Origin: Williamsia herbipolensis
GTDB lineage: Bacteria > Actinomycetota > Actinomycetes > Mycobacteriales > Mycobacteriaceae
Assembly (NCBI RefSeq): GCF_000964005.1
Contig: NZ_JXYP01000014.1
Span: 62,001-126,000 of the forward strand
Reading direction: 5' to 3'
DNA length: 64,000 nt
The position numbers and the translations under genes were made by a program. Below, in pieces: positions 1-10,213 of the stretch; position 1 is the first letter of the stretch, and every line of letters starts with the position of its first letter. Below the pieces are notes generated by a model. That model made no database searches, was not told the origin of the DNA, and saw nothing but the letters and a program-made list of their open reading frames with translations.

Positions 1-192
1 GTACGTACCGATCACGTCGTGCTGGGTCGGGTCCGCGTCCAGCTGTCCGTCCGAGGACGAGCCGAGATCCGCGCGGGCAAGATCGTCGCCTGGCACGACG
101 ACTTCGATCGGTGGCATCTCACGACGGCCGTGCTCCGCGGCATGTGCGGGGCAGTGGTGCCGTCGATGCGTCCGCACCTGCCGTCGCACTGA
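1..192 (+). CDS. C-terminal end of a SnoaL/limonene-epoxide-hydrolase-like protein (partial)
   Basis: The frame is open from base 1 to a TGA at 190-192, giving the last 63 residues of a protein that starts before the window. The stretch GKIVAWHDDFDRW resembles the closing beta strand and helix of NTF2-fold enzymes of the limonene-1,2-epoxide hydrolase and SnoaL type, in which a line such as GKIVxWRDYFD is common. That resemblance is the only basis for the call. The catalytic part is outside the window, so no substrate can be proposed. The gene converges on the arsC-like gene that ends at 231. Confidence 0.55.
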   Translation, partial: VRTDHVVLGRVRVQLSVRGRAEIRAGKIVAWHDDFDRWHLTTAVLRGMCGAVVPSMRPHLPSH

Positions 193-230
193 CGGCCGGC
201 CCGGCGTATCGGCTCCGAACAGGCTCGCGC

Positions 231-599
231 TCAGAGGATCTCGTCGAGCCGATCGAGAGGGCGGGCGAGGCGGGTTCCGCGGGCGGTCACCACGAAGGGT
301 CGTTCGATGAGACGTGGGTGCGCGACCATCGCGTCGAGCAATTCGTCGTCGGATGCGTCGGCGAGACCGAGTTCGGCGAACAACGGTTCACGCCGACGGA
401 CCGCGGCGCTCACCTCGATGCCGGCGTCGGCGATGAGCGTGACCAGCTCGGCCCGCGTCGGCGGCGTGTCGAGGTACTTCACGATCGTCGGTTCCACACC
501 CGACTCCCGCAGCCGGTCGAGGGCCTTGCGCGAGGTCGAGCACTTCGGGTTGTGGAAGATCGTGGCCCCGTCGGTGTCCGGGCCGGTGGTGGGCGCCAC
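231..599 (-). CDS. arsC: Arsenate reductase (ArsC/Spx family) protein
   Basis: A 122-residue protein of the thioredoxin-fold ArsC/YffB family. The N-terminal segment IFHNPKCSTSRKAL carries the catalytic Cys (about residue 20) in a CxxS context. The HPRLIERPFVV segment supplies the conserved Arg of glutaredoxin-linked arsenate reductases. Length is typical (115-140 aa). ArsC reduces arsenate to arsenite in the cytoplasm using a thiol partner. No ars regulator or efflux pump is adjacent, so a housekeeping YffB-like role is possible. It lies 5 bp downstream of prs on the same strand and may be the last gene of the glmU-prs-arsC transcript. Confidence 0.8.
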   Translation of the reverse strand: MAPTTGPDTDGATIFHNPKCSTSRKALDRLRESGVEPTIVKYLDTPPTRAELVTLIADAGIEVSAAVRRREPLFAELGLADASDDELLDAMVAHPRLIERPFVVTARGTRLARPLDRLDEIL

Positions 600-604
600 G
601 GCGA

Positions 605-1582
605 TCAGGCGTGACCGTCGAACAGGCTTGTCACCGAACCGTTCTCGAACACCTGCTGGATCGTCTGGGCCAGCAGCGGTGCGATGGACAGCACGGTGAG
701 GGTCTCGAACTGCTTGTCCGGGGTGATCGGCAGCGTGTCGGTGGCGATGACCTCACGTGCACCACACGACGCGAGGCGCTCGGCAGCCGGGTGCGAGAAC
801 ACGCCGTGGGTGGTGGCGATGATGACGTCACCCGCGCCGGCGTCCTTGAGCACGCGCACCGCGCCGGCGATGGTGCCACCGGTGTCGATCATGTCGTCGA
901 TCAGGACGCACAGACGCCCCTCGACGTCACCGACCACACGGTTCGACTTGACCTGGTTGGGCACCAGCGGATCTCGCGTCTTGTGGATGAACGCCAGCGG
1001 TGCGCCGTTGAACGAATCGGCCCACTTCTCGGCGACGCGCACACGACCGGAGTCCGGCGACACCACCGTCACGTTGTCGGTGCCGTACTTGGTCCGCACG
1101 TACTCCGCGAGCTGACCCTGGGCGTGCATGTGGTCGACGGGGCCGTCGAAGAAGCCCTGGATCTGATCGGTGTGCAGGTCGACGGTGATGATGCGGTCGG
1201 CGCCGGCGGTCTTGAGCAGGTCGGCGACGAGGCGGGCCGAGATCGGCTCGCGTCCGCGGTGCTTCTTGTCCTGGCGGGCGTAGGGGTAGAACGGCAGGAT
1301 CGCGGTGATGCGCTTGGCCGATCCGCGCTTGAGGGCGTCGATCATGATCAGCTGTTCCATCAGCCACGTGTTCAACGGAGCGGGGTGGCTCTGCAGCACG
1401 AAGGCGTCGGAGCCGCGCACCGAGTCCTCGAACCGGACGAAGATCTCGCCGTTGGCGAAGTCACGCGCGGTCTGCGGGGTGACCTCGACGCCGAGCTCCT
1501 TGGCGACGGCCTCGGCGAGCTCCGGGTGGGCGCGACCGGAGAACAGCATGAGGTTCTTCTGATTGTCCGTTGTCCAGTTCAC
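605..1582 (-). CDS. prs: Ribose-phosphate pyrophosphokinase
   Basis: A 325-residue cytoplasmic PRPP synthase: ribose 5-phosphate + ATP gives PRPP + AMP, feeding nucleotide, histidine, tryptophan and, in mycolata, decaprenyl-phosphoryl-arabinose synthesis. Visible family marks are [11 protein letters not shown] near the N-terminus, [12 protein letters not shown], the [17 protein letters not shown] flexible-loop region and the PRPP-binding loop [12 protein letters not shown]. The frame stays open to 1702, but I chose the GTG at 1582 because it gives the family N-terminus and overlaps the glmU stop by four bases (GTGA at 1579-1582), implying translational coupling. The glmU-prs order matches Rv1018c-Rv1017c. 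Confidence 0.95.
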   Translation of the reverse strand: MNWTTDNQKNLMLFSGRAHPELAEAVAKELGVEVTPQTARDFANGEIFVRFEDSVRGSDAFVLQSHPAPLNTWLMEQLIMIDALKRGSAKRITAILPFYPYARQDKKHRGREPISARLVADLLKTAGADRIITVDLHTDQIQGFFDGPVDHMHAQGQLAEYVRTKYGTDNVTVVSPDSGRVRVAEKWADSFNGAPLAFIHKTRDPLVPNQVKSNRVVGDVEGRLCVLIDDMIDTGGTIAGAVRVLKDAGAGDVIIATTHGVFSHPAAERLASCGAREVIATDTLPITPDKQFETLTVLSIAPLLAQTIQQVFENGSVTSLFDGHA

Positions 1583-3108
1583 TGCTCGTCCATCTCTGTC
1601 GATTTCGCCGGATCGGCCTGGTCGCCGGTGGTGTCGGCGGCCTCCGACGCACGGCGGGCTGCGTGCGCGGACGGGGTGTCGGGGCGTCTGTCGGCGACCC
1701 ACCCCTCGATGTTGCGTTGACGCCCACCCGAGATCGCCAGTGCACCCGGGGGGACATCTTGCCTGAGCACGGTACCGGCACCGGTGTAGGCGCCGTCACC
1801 CACGGTCACCGGCGCCACGAACATGTTGTCCGAACCGGTGCGGCAGTACGAACCGACGGTCGTCCTGCTCTTGGAGACGCCGTCGTAGTTCACGAAGACG
1901 CTCGAGGCGCCGATGTTGCTGTGTTCGCCGATGGTGGCGTCGCCGACGTAGGTCAGGTGCGGCACCTTCGATCCCTCGCCGATCGTGGCGTTCTTCGTCT
2001 CGACGAAGGTGCCGATCTTGCCGTCGGCGCCGAGGTGCGTCCCGGGCCGCAGGAAGGCGAACGGGCCGACCTGGGCGCCGGCGCCGATCACCGATTCGCT
2101 GCCGTGCGTACGGACCACCGAGGCGCCGTCGCCGATCTCGACGTCGGTGAGGGTGGTGTCGGGTCCCACCACGGCGTGTTCGCCGACCACGGTGCGACCG
2201 TGCAGTTGGGTGCCGGGCAGCAGCGCTGCGTCGGCCTTCACGCGGACGTCGATGTCGACCCAGGTGGTGCCGGGGTCGACCACGGTCACACCGCCGAGCA
2301 TGAGATCGACGAGGATCCGACGGTTCAGCTCCGCGCCGAGCACACTGAGCTGCAGCCGGTCGTTGCAACCGGCGACGAGAGCGGCGTCGTCGATGTGGTT
2401 GGCGTGCACCGTCTTCCCCATGCTCCGCGCGACCGCGACGACGTCGGTCAGATACACCTCGTTCTGCGCGTTCTGGGTTCCCAGCCGGCCGAGGGCCGCA
2501 CGCAACGTGGTCGAGTCGAACGCGTAGACACCGGAGTTCACCTCGGTGATCAGCTTCTGCTGCGGCGTCGCGTCGGCCTGCTCGACGATCTCGGTGACCT
2601 CCCCGTCCTGAGTCCGCAGCACGCGGCCGTAGCCCGTCGGATCGGGAGCGGTCGAGGTCATCAGCGTCACGTGCGAGCCCGTCGCGACATGGTGGTCACG
2701 CAGTTCGCGCAGCGCTTCGCCGGTGAGCAGCGGTACGTCGGCGGCGGTGACGACGACGATGCCGTCGAACTCGTCGGGCAGTCCGGTCAGGCCGGCGCGC
2801 ACCGCCCCGCCGGTGCCGTCCTGGGTCTCCTGGACCGCGGTCGAGATCGGCCGACCGATCGTCTCGGACACCTCGGCACACGCCTCGGTGACCCGTTCGC
2901 GCTCGTGGCCGACGACGGCGACGAGGTGATCGGGGTCGAGCCCGGAGGCGGCGTAAATCGAATGGGCGAGAAGGGTGCGACCGCAGATGCGGTGCAGCAC
3001 CTTGGGCACCGACGACTTCATCCGGGTGCCCGCGCCTGCGGCGAGGATGAGGACAGCCGTCGGAACCGTCTGATCCGAGGATCCGAGATCGGTGGTCAGG
3101 GCGGTCAT
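1579..3108 (-). CDS. glmU: Bifunctional UDP-N-acetylglucosamine pyrophosphorylase / glucosamine-1-phosphate N-acetyltransferase
   Basis: A 509-residue enzyme making UDP-GlcNAc for peptidoglycan. The N-terminal uridyltransferase domain starts with the nucleotide-binding [11 protein letters not shown] motif (about residues 27-37). The C-terminal half is a left-handed beta-helix acetyltransferase of hexapeptide repeats, with conserved [18 protein letters not shown] and [10 protein letters not shown] segments that hold the acetyl-CoA site. The C-terminal tail beyond the helix (about 40 residues, Ala/Asp/Arg-rich) is typical of actinobacterial GlmU. It is the first gene of the glmU-prs pair. The ATG at 3108 is preceded by AGGAGTTCC (reverse strand). 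Confidence 0.96.
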   Translation of the reverse strand: MTALTTDLGSSDQTVPTAVLILAAGAGTRMKSSVPKVLHRICGRTLLAHSIYAASGLDPDHLVAVVGHERERVTEACAEVSETIGRPISTAVQETQDGTGGAVRAGLTGLPDEFDGIVVVTAADVPLLTGEALRELRDHHVATGSHVTLMTSTAPDPTGYGRVLRTQDGEVTEIVEQADATPQQKLITEVNSGVYAFDSTTLRAALGRLGTQNAQNEVYLTDVVAVARSMGKTVHANHIDDAALVAGCNDRLQLSVLGAELNRRILVDLMLGGVTVVDPGTTWVDIDVRVKADAALLPGTQLHGRTVVGEHAVVGPDTTLTDVEIGDGASVVRTHGSESVIGAGAQVGPFAFLRPGTHLGADGKIGTFVETKNATIGEGSKVPHLTYVGDATIGEHSNIGASSVFVNYDGVSKSRTTVGSYCRTGSDNMFVAPVTVGDGAYTGAGTVLRQDVPPGALAISGGRQRNIEGWVADRRPDTPSAHAARRASEAADTTGDQADPAKSTEMDEQ

Positions 3109-3255
3109 GGAACTCCTGTGTCACTGGCTCGCCGATGATGGAACGGGTGCGATCCTACGCACTGGTAGAACTGACGAAGGCCACAGGAGTCCGCGACCGC
3201 CGGAGAATCGGACGGCGTCGGCTCCGCGTCGGGGCGACCCGGGGAAGAGGTAACG

Positions 3256-4011
3256 GTGAGCGATCGTCGGACAGCAATAGTCACAGGCGCGGGACGGGGG
3301 ATCGGAGCCGCGATCGCCACGCGACTCGCCCAGGACGGCCTGGCCGTCGCGGTGCTCGACCTCACCGAGGAATCGTGCGCCGACACCGTCTCGGCGATCA
3401 CCGACGCGGGCGGTTCGGCCATCGCGGTCGGCGCCGACGTCTCCGACGAGGCCTCGGTCACCGCGGCCGTCGACAAGGTCGCCGCGGAGCTCGGCGCACC
3501 GACCGTGCTGGTCAACAACGCGGGCATCCTCCGCGACAACCTGCTCTTCAAGATGTCGGTCGACGACTGGGACGCGGTGCTCGGCGTACACCTGCGCGGC
3601 GCCTTCCTCATGACCCGCGCGGTCCAGAAGCACATGGTCGACGCCGGGTGGGGCCGGGTGGTCAACCTGTCGAGCACGTCGGCGCTCGGCAACCGTGGTC
3701 AGGCCAATTACTCCGCCGCCAAGGCGGGCATGCAGGGCTTCACCAAGACCCTCGCGATCGAGCTCGGCAAGTTCGGCGTCACCGCCAACGCCATCGCCCC
3801 CGGCTTCATCCAGACCGACATGACCAAGGCGACCGCCGAGCGTGTCGGCATGGAGTGGGAGGACTTCGTCAAGGCCAACGCCGACGCCATCCCGGTCAAG
3901 CGCGGCGGCGTCCCGGAGGACATCGCCCACACCGCCTCGTTCTTCGCCAGCGAGGGCGCCGGATTCGTCTCCGGCCAGGTCATCTACGTCGCGGGCGGGC
4001 CCCGCGACTGA
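3256..4011 (+). CDS. 3-oxoacyl-ACP reductase-like short-chain dehydrogenase (FabG family)
   Basis: A 251-residue SDR oxidoreductase. The cofactor motif TGAGRGIG is at residues 10-17, NNAG at 87-90, the catalytic Ser near 139-140 and the YSAAK active-site Tyr152/Lys156. Overall similarity is to FabG-type beta-ketoacyl reductases using NAD(P)H, but no fatty-acid or polyketide genes are adjacent, so the substrate is open. The GTG at 3256 follows a purine-rich GAAGAGG (3243-3249). Read alone on the + strand, it is divergent from glmU across a 147-bp gap with no other gene. Confidence 0.85.
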   Translation: MSDRRTAIVTGAGRGIGAAIATRLAQDGLAVAVLDLTEESCADTVSAITDAGGSAIAVGADVSDEASVTAAVDKVAAELGAPTVLVNNAGILRDNLLFKMSVDDWDAVLGVHLRGAFLMTRAVQKHMVDAGWGRVVNLSSTSALGNRGQANYSAAKAGMQGFTKTLAIELGKFGVTANAIAPGFIQTDMTKATAERVGMEWEDFVKANADAIPVKRGGVPEDIAHTASFFASEGAGFVSGQVIYVAGGPRD

Positions 4012-4132
4012 GGGTTCTGTCGACCCGGCGGATCGTGTCGTACGTCTGCTCGGGCGAATGCCTGCCCCGAGGCGTTCGGTGACATAGGCTCGGCGAGGGT
4101 CTGCCGAGCCGGACACCGGGGAGGCTCGCGAC

Positions 4133-6082
4133 GTGGACGAGACGAGCGATGCTGTGTCCACCACGCCTCCTCGGGTGATCGCCGTCGGCAGCTCGGCCGG
4201 CGGGCTCGACGCCCTGTCGCGGTTGTTCGCGACCGCGGACCGTGGTCGGAACCAGTGTTTCGTCGTCGCCCAGCATCTCGCACCGACCGGTGAGAGCCAC
4301 CTCGCCGAACTCCTCGACGACGCCACCGCCCTGACGGTGGTGACGGCCACCGACGGTTCCCCCATCACGGCGGACACGGTGTTCGTGGCGCCGCCCGGGT
4401 GCGACCTCGGTCTGTACGGAGGGGTGCTGAGGGTCGTCGCCCCCGACGGCGACCGTCGTCCGTGGCCCAGCATCGATCGCCTGTTCACCTCGGTGGCCAT
4501 GTCGATGGGGTCCGACGCGGTGGCGATCGTGTTGTCGGGTACCGGCGACGACGGTTCCTCCGGCGTCGAATCGGTGCAGAGCGCCGGTGGAATGGTGGTG
4601 ATCCAGGAGCCGGCGACCGCAGCTTTTCCCGGCATGCCCGACGCCGGGCTGGCCACCGGCTCGGTGGATCTCGTTCTCCCCGTCGATCAGATGTTGGCGG
4701 GCATCGCGCGCGTGGTCGACTCGTCGAATGTGACGGCAGCGAACAGTGATTCGGCCCCAGACCTCGATGACGGCGTGCTCGAGCACATCATCGCGGTCGT
4801 ACGGGATGCGACGGGGGTCGACTTCTCCGGATACAAGCAGTCGACGCTGATCCGACAGATCCACCGACGCCGTCGGCTCGTCGACCTGCCCGTCGACGCC
4901 TACCTCCGACGGGTCGCCGAGGACTCCGCCGAGGCGATCGCACTGAGCCGGAACGTCCTCGTGAGCGTGACCGCCTTCTTCCGGGACTCCGAGGTGTGGA
5001 CCGCTCTCGACGTACACCTGCGAGCCCTCGCCACGCGCCTCGCCGCGAGCGACGAGCTCCGTATCTGGGTCCCCGGCTGCGCGAGCGGTGAGGAGGCGTT
5101 CACCATCGCGATGCTCGCCGCCGACGCACTCCGGGAACGGCCGGATGCTCCTCCGTTGCGTCTGCGCGTGTTCGCCACCGACCTCGACGAACGTGCGCTG
5201 GCGGTGGCCCGTCGTGGCCGCTATCCCGACGCGGCCGTCGCCGCGGTTCCCGAACATCTGCGCACCCGGTGGATGCGCCGGGTCGACGCGGACTGGGAGG
5301 TGGTCCCCGAGCTCCGGGAGACCCTGGTGATCGCGCGCCACAACGTGGCCTATGACCCGCCGTTCCCGAGGATCGACGTCATCTCTCTGCGTAACACCAT
5401 GATTTATTTCCAGAGCCACCTCCAGGAACGGGTCCTGCAGCTCTGCCAGTTCGCGATGGTCCCCGGTGGGATGTTGGTGCTCGGCCAGTCCGAGCGGATC
5501 CCACGGGTCGACGGCCTGTTCGCTGTCGTCGATCCGGTGCACCGGCTCTACCGCCGAGGCATGTCCAGTCGTCAGCACCACCTGCCGGTCGGTCGGTACA
5601 TCCCGCCGCTGTACGTCCAACCCGTCTTCGCACAGGCCGCCGGCCGTGAGCCGACGGCCGACGCATTGCGTCAGCTGCTCGCCACGGTGGCCTCGCCGTC
5701 CCTCGTCCTCGACGACGCCGAGACCGTGATCGAGGTCATCGGAGACGTGTCGTCCTGGTGCGCGGTGTCGGTGGGTCGACACACCGGCCACGTGGTCGAT
5801 CTGATCCGTGAGCGTTATCGGCCCGCCGTGCGGACGATGCTCAGTCAGCTGCGCCACTCCGAGCCCGACCGGGTGACGCGCACCGTCGTCGAACCCGCAG
5901 CCCGCCGCGTGGAGATCACCGTCGCACGCTCCCGGCAGCAGGTACCGGTGCGGTGGTGTCCTTCCGGCCGCTGCCCGACGCCGTCGACGGGATTCCGACA
6001 CCACCCGGGCGCGACGACCTCGTCATCGACGAAGACCTCCACGCTACGCAGGACGCGCTGCAGTCGACGATCGAGGACCTGA
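4133..6082 (+). pseudogene. CheB-CheR portion of a frameshifted CheB-CheR-PAS-GGDEF-EAL signalling gene
   Basis: First of three reading-frame pieces of what looks like one 4.5-kb gene (4133-8636). Residues about 12-190 form a CheB methylesterase domain: GSSAGG with the active Ser, the AQHLAPTGESH His, and LSGTGDDGSSG with the active Asp. Residues about 220-480 are a CheR methyltransferase: RRRR substrate-binding helix, VPGCASGEEAFTIAML SAM motif, and LRNTMIYF in place of the usual CRNVLIYF. After about base 5940 the frame turns to nonsense (WCPSGRCPTPSTG...), while the frame one base back continues the family sequence (GTGAVVSFRPLPD), so one base is missing near 5939-5941. No other chemotaxis genes are present. 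Confidence 0.75.
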
Positions 6083-7038
6083 GCTCGTCGAACGAGGAGC
6101 TGCAGGCGCTCAACGAGGAGCTGCAGGCCTCGGCCGAGGAATTGCAGGCGACCTCGGAGGAGGCCCAGGCGTCGAACGAGGAGTTGGAGGCCACCAACGA
6201 GGAGCTGTCGACCCTCAACTCCGAGCTGCAGATGCGAGGCGAGGAGATGGCGCGACTCAACGGAGACCTGCGCAACATCGCGTCGTCGTTGACCAGCGGC
6301 CTGGTGATCGTCGACCGCGAGCTGAAGGTCACGCGCTACACCCCGCTGGCGGTACGGCTCTTCTCGCTGATCGTCGAGGACATCGGGAGGCCGCTGCCCG
6401 CGGTTCCGACAACCCTCCCGGTACCTGATCTCGCCGGTGACCTCGACGCGACCATCCGATCCCGCGAGTCGCGCATGCGCGAGTTGTCGAGCGACGACCG
6501 CGATCTGCTGATCCAGATCCAGCCCTATGTGGGTTTCGACGACGAGGTGCTGGGCGCGATCGTCGTCGTCCTCGACGTCGGCGATGTCGCCGACGCCCGG
6601 CGGGCGCGTGAGGCCGCGATCCACAATCTCCGACAGGTGGCCGAATCCGTCCGCGAGGTGGTGTGGCAGCGCAATGCGGCGAACGAGCTGGTGATGATCA
6701 CGTCGCGGGTCGAGGAGATCTACGGTCTCGACCGAGCGGCGGTTCTCGCCGACCCCGAGCTGCTTCTCGGGTCGGTCCATGCGGACGACGTCGTCCGCGT
6801 CCGCGCGGCGATGGCATCGGCCGACCGTCGCTGGCAGGTCACGTTCCGGATCGTCCGTCCGGACGGGAGTGTGCGCTGGCTCGACGAGGTGGCCGGCGCC
6901 GCCCAGGTGGACGGTGACGACGGAATGGTCATCGGCAGCGCCATCGATGTGACCGAGGCGCACGAGATCGCGCGCCTCGCCGAGCAACGCACGGCCGTCC
7001 TCGACGCCATCTTGAACACCGCCGACACGGCATCCTGA
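5953..7038 (+). pseudogene. Coiled-coil and PAS portion of the frameshifted CheB-CheR-PAS-GGDEF-EAL gene
   Basis: Second piece of the same broken gene. It opens with the end of the CheR-type linker, then a heptad-rich coiled coil built from repeated NEELQALNEELQAS-type units (about 6060-6250) typical of CheB/CheR-fusion proteins. A PAS-like domain follows (LTSGLVIVDRELKVTRYT), then a second PAS with a PAC tail (TFRIVRPDGSVRWLDE to GSAIDVTE). The frame ends at a TGA at 7036-7038 in the middle of a third PAS domain (AVLDAILNTAD), and the rest of that domain (HGILILDADDRVLLANRG) continues in another frame. A single missing base near 7024-7028 explains the break. Confidence 0.75.
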
Positions 7039-8636
7039 TCCTCGACGCCGACGACCGGGTGTTGTTGGCCAACCGAGGTGTGGCCGAGCTGACCGGGTAC
7101 TCGCCGGCCTCCCTGATCGGTACGCCGCTGACCGTGCTGATGGAGCACGACGAAGGTGGTTCGGCGCGGGAGGCCGACGCGGACGGTGAGTCCGCGTCGC
7201 GGCGCATCATGACCTCCGCCGGTGCGGCCCGTCAGGTGACCGTCGAGGTGCAACCGGTCGACATTGTCGGGGACATCGACGGCCGTCACGGCGGTCAGGG
7301 CGTACCCGGTGCGGTGGCGCTCGTCCGAGACGTGTCGCGTATGCGAGAGATCTCCTTGGCACTGGCGACGCGCGAGCATTACGACCTCCAGACCGGTCTG
7401 CTGACACGGAACTACCTGCTCGCGAAGATCGACGAGCTGATGAAGGCCGGGCTCCACGGCGTCGCACTGCTCTGGATCGACCTGGACGGGTTCAAGGAGG
7501 TCAACGACCGTTTCGGTCACCGTGCGGGCGACGCCGTCCTCGCAACCGTCGCCACACGCCTGCAGCAGACGGCGCGCCGGTACGACATCGTCGGACGTCT
7601 CGGTGGAGACGAGTTCGCCCTGCTGGTCACGCGAATGCGCGACCTCGACACACTCGACACCCTGGCGTTGCGCGTCCTCGCCGCGATCCGTGAACCGATC
7701 GCGCTGCAGGACTCCCTGGCGTATGTGTCGGCGTCGGTCGGTGTCGCGATCTACCCCCAGGACGCCTTCGACGGCGATCAGCTGATGCACAACGCCGACA
7801 CCGCGATGTACGTGGCCAAGAGTCGCGGTCGCGACCGGCACGCCTATTTCGCTCCGGAGATGAACGAGGCCGCCGATGCGCGGGCGGCGATGCGCCAGCG
7901 ACTGGGAGCGGCGATCAGCCGCAACGAGTTCGAGCTGTTCTACCAGCCGGTCGTCGACGCCGACAGCGGCGAGGTGGCCATGATGGAGGCGCTGCTGCGC
8001 TGGCGACGCGACGGATCGGTGGTCAGCGCGTCGGAGTTCATCGGCCACGCGGTCGAGACCGGGCAGATGCGGGCCCTGGGGAGGATCGTGCTCGAGCGCC
8101 TCGCCCACGACACCGGCGAGTTCCATGCGCGGCTCGGCCAGAACCGTGTCCCCGTCGCGGTGAACCTCTCGGCGAGCGAGCTCGACGAGCGCGACATCAC
8201 CGACTGGCTGCTCTCCTGGAACCCGCCGGGAGGGCTCGATCTCGTCGTCGTCGAGGTCACCGAGTCGGTCCTCCTCGAACCGGAGAGTCGTGCGATCGAC
8301 ACCCTCGCGGTATTGCGCCGACTCGGTGCCACGATCAGCATCGACGATTTCGGTACCGGCTACTCCAACCTCGAACTCCTCGATCGCATCGAACCCGGGA
8401 TCATCAAGATCGACCGGTCGCTCCTCTGGCGGGCCGTGGAGTCCGAACGAGGGGTCAACATCCTGCGCGCCGCGATCGCCCTGGCGCACGCACTCGATGC
8501 GCGCGCGGTGGTCGAGGGTGTCGAGGACGAGGCGATGCGGCAGATGGCCATCGACCAGGGCGCCGATCTCGTCCAGGGCTTTCACATCGCCCACCCCATG
8601 CAGCTCGCCGAGGCGATCGAATGGCGCGCCCGCTGA
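7023..8636 (+). pseudogene. PAS-GGDEF-EAL (cyclic di-GMP turnover) portion of the frameshifted signalling gene
   Basis: Third piece, open in its frame from about 7023; the first likely internal start in this frame is a TTG at 7059. It finishes the third PAS domain, then has a GGDEF diguanylate cyclase domain with intact RLGGDEFALLV and substrate region WIDLDGFKEVNDRFGHRAGD. An EAL phosphodiesterase domain follows with EALLRW, NLSASEL, DDFGTGYSNLELL, KIDRSLL, VVEGVE and QGFHIAHPM all present. Both catalytic signatures look intact, so this piece could be active if translated alone. No convincing ribosome-binding site sits before 7059. It ends 43 bp before tRNA-Gln. Confidence 0.75.
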
Positions 8637-8679
8637 CTCGAGGCCGCATGGCACAATTGCCGCGACGGATCGTCGTCGA

Positions 8680-8751
8680 TCCCCCATGGTGTAATCGGCA
8701 ACACTTCTGATTTTGGTTCAGGCATTCCAGGTTCGAGTCCTGGTGGGGGAG
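8680..8751 (+). tRNA. tRNA-Gln (anticodon TTG)
   Basis: Cloverleaf of 72 nt. The acceptor stem TCCCCCA (8680-8686) pairs with TGGGGGA (8744-8750), discriminator G at 8751. The anticodon stem TCTGA/TCAGG encloses the loop TTTTGGT with anticodon TTG, reading CAA. The T arm is CCAGG TTCGAGT CCTGG. CCA is not encoded. The 3' half (from 8715) is repeated at 18202-18240 and is the attachment core of the neighbouring element, so the present gene is the reconstituted tRNA after integration. Confidence 0.95.
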
Positions 8752-8753
8752 CA
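8715..8753 (+). repeat. attL core: 39-bp direct repeat within tRNA-Gln
   Basis: Identical over 39 bases to 18202-18240. It starts at the anticodon loop and runs through the T arm and acceptor end of tRNA-Gln into the GCA that follows. Flanking bases differ on both sides (T versus C before, A versus C after), which fixes the limits of the identity. Confidence 0.92.
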
Positions 8754-8808
8754 AAACCAGTCCTTAACAGCGCTTTAGCGCTCAAGTCCAATCGCCGCAG
8801 GGATCGGA

Positions 8809-8830
8809 TATCGCACATCTATCGCACAAT
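8809..8830 (+). promoter_or_regulatory. Left arm-type integrase sites (two TATCGCACA repeats, 11-bp period)
   Basis: TATCGCACA occurs at 8809-8817 and again at 8820-8828 in the same orientation, about 55 bp inside the element from the attL core. A matching pair with the same 11-bp period lies inside the right end (18054-18073). Short tandem direct repeats near both att cores are how arm-binding sites of tyrosine integrases usually look. Binding is an inference. Confidence 0.6.
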
Positions 8831-8857
8831 CTCACCCGATCGGGTCGTGGCGTGCGA

Positions 8858-9997
8858 TCAGAGGCTCAGGGCACCGTCGAGTTTGGCAACAGCACGGCTT
8901 GTCACCGACGGCCACAGGTGCGTGTACGTGGACAGGGTCTCGTTCGCACTCGCGTGTCCGAGTAGGGCTTGCACCGTCGGTACATCCGCCCCCTGCGAGA
9001 TCAGCGCCGAGGCGTACAGATGGCGACAATGGTGGGGCGTGACCTTGGTACGAACCTTGGCCAAGTCACGCGCCGTCGCGAACGCGCCGCCATAGGTGTT
9101 CGAGGTGAACATTCCTCCGAGCCGCGACAGGAACAGCGGCTCGTCGGGGCCATCGTCGGGCCGAACTAAAAGCTGATCACGGATAATCTCGATGGCCCGG
9201 TCGGAGAGTTCGATGTCTCGCTTAGATGCCGGGGTCTTGAGGGGGTGCCATTCCTTTGCTGCAGTCCGTCCCGACTGGTGGCGCACCATCAGGACGCGAG
9301 CGTCGAGATCGACACTGCGCCGTCTCAGGCCGCACAATTCCCCCGGTCGCAGTCCCGTGTACGCCTGCAGTCTGATCATGCGCCCAACGACGGCGGGAGC
9401 GTGTTCGATGATCGCGCTGAGGTCCGACTGTGAGACAAGTTCGTCGGAGGAGACCGGGTCGCCGCCCGCCCCCTTGGGTGGTTTTACGTCCCGAGCGGGG
9501 GAGCGGTAGAGGATCTCATCCGTCACCGCCTGATTCAGCACCGTTTTGACCGATCGCAGGTGAAGCGCTGCCGATCTTGGCTTCAAAGGCTTGCCGTCGG
9601 CCCAGGGGCGACCGTTCAACAGCAATGCGAGCCAGTCACGCACATGTACCGGGGTGATGGTGCCGACCGGCATGTCGGCCAGCGGTCCGAGGTTGTTGGC
9701 CGCCGCCTGCTTCAGTGCTCGCGTGTTCGGCACATCGGTCCGTTCGACAGTCTTTGCCATCAACTCACCGAGCGTCATCCTTTGCTTGTCGGGGGCGATG
9801 AACTCGCCCCGGTGCGACTTGGACTCCTGCTCAGACTTGAACGCCTTTGCCTCACCCTCAAGTTCGAACGTGCGGCTGTGGTGCTTGCCATCGGAGGTGC
9901 GATATCGCACGTCGTACCGGAACTTCTGCGTTTTGAGAGGCTTTCCGGTCCGCGGGTTAACTGCAAGAGGGATCGGACGTCTGGTGATGGAGGCCAT
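8858..9997 (-). CDS. int: Tyrosine-recombinase integrase of the tRNA-Gln element
   Basis: A 379-residue integrase. It has an N-terminal arm-binding region, a core-binding SAM-like domain (about 60-150) and a C-terminal catalytic domain with Arg in TGLRPGELCGLR, the HHCRHLYAS His/Arg box, His in ALLGHASA and the nucleophile Tyr in STYTHLWPS. It transcribes towards the tRNA it integrates into, the usual layout. I chose the ATG at 9997 (MASITRRPIP); a GTG at 10015 would add six residues. A TATCGCACA copy at 10008-10016 lies over the upstream start region, so integrase may bind near its own promoter. Confidence 0.93.
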   Translation of the reverse strand: MASITRRPIPLAVNPRTGKPLKTQKFRYDVRYRTSDGKHHSRTFELEGEAKAFKSEQESKSHRGEFIAPDKQRMTLGELMAKTVERTDVPNTRALKQAAANNLGPLADMPVGTITPVHVRDWLALLLNGRPWADGKPLKPRSAALHLRSVKTVLNQAVTDEILYRSPARDVKPPKGAGGDPVSSDELVSQSDLSAIIEHAPAVVGRMIRLQAYTGLRPGELCGLRRRSVDLDARVLMVRHQSGRTAAKEWHPLKTPASKRDIELSDRAIEIIRDQLLVRPDDGPDEPLFLSRLGGMFTSNTYGGAFATARDLAKVRTKVTPHHCRHLYASALISQGADVPTVQALLGHASANETLSTYTHLWPSVTSRAVAKLDGALSL

Positions 9998-10015
9998 GGG
10001 CCGATCGTATCGCAC

Positions 10016-10213
10016 AATATGTAGTTCCAGGCTCGCCTACCGCGCCGAGATTGGCGCGAGTGGATACCCCGATTCGGCGCCGACCCCGTGTGACACTTGG
10101 TGGGACCTGATCGACTCCGGTGAATGCGAGCCGGATCGGCGACTACAGAAGGTTCCTGCCTGGAACCCCCGGCAGCATCCCCTGCCACCCTGCGGCTCCC
10201 TCAGGAGATCGTC
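10016..10213. promoter_or_regulatory. Divergent control region between integrase and excisionase-like gene
   Basis: 198 bp without a convincing gene, separating the leftward integrase from the rightward early operon. It begins with one TATCGCACA copy (10008-10016) and ends with the CAGGAGA ribosome-binding site of the next gene. Promoters for both directions probably lie here, but I cannot place -10/-35 boxes with confidence. Confidence 0.4.

Noticed and set aside
1570-3138. 522-codon forward frame across glmU
   Set aside because: Antisense shadow of glmU with no domain and low-complexity His/Asp/Gly content.
5930-5955. Programmed -1 frameshift in the CheB-CheR gene
   Set aside because: No slippery heptamer or downstream structure was found, and a second break of the same kind at about 7025 makes mutation or sequencing error more likely.
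8809-8830. CRISPR-like repeats
   Set aside because: Units are 9 bp with 11-bp period and only two copies; no spacers. They fit integrase arm sites.
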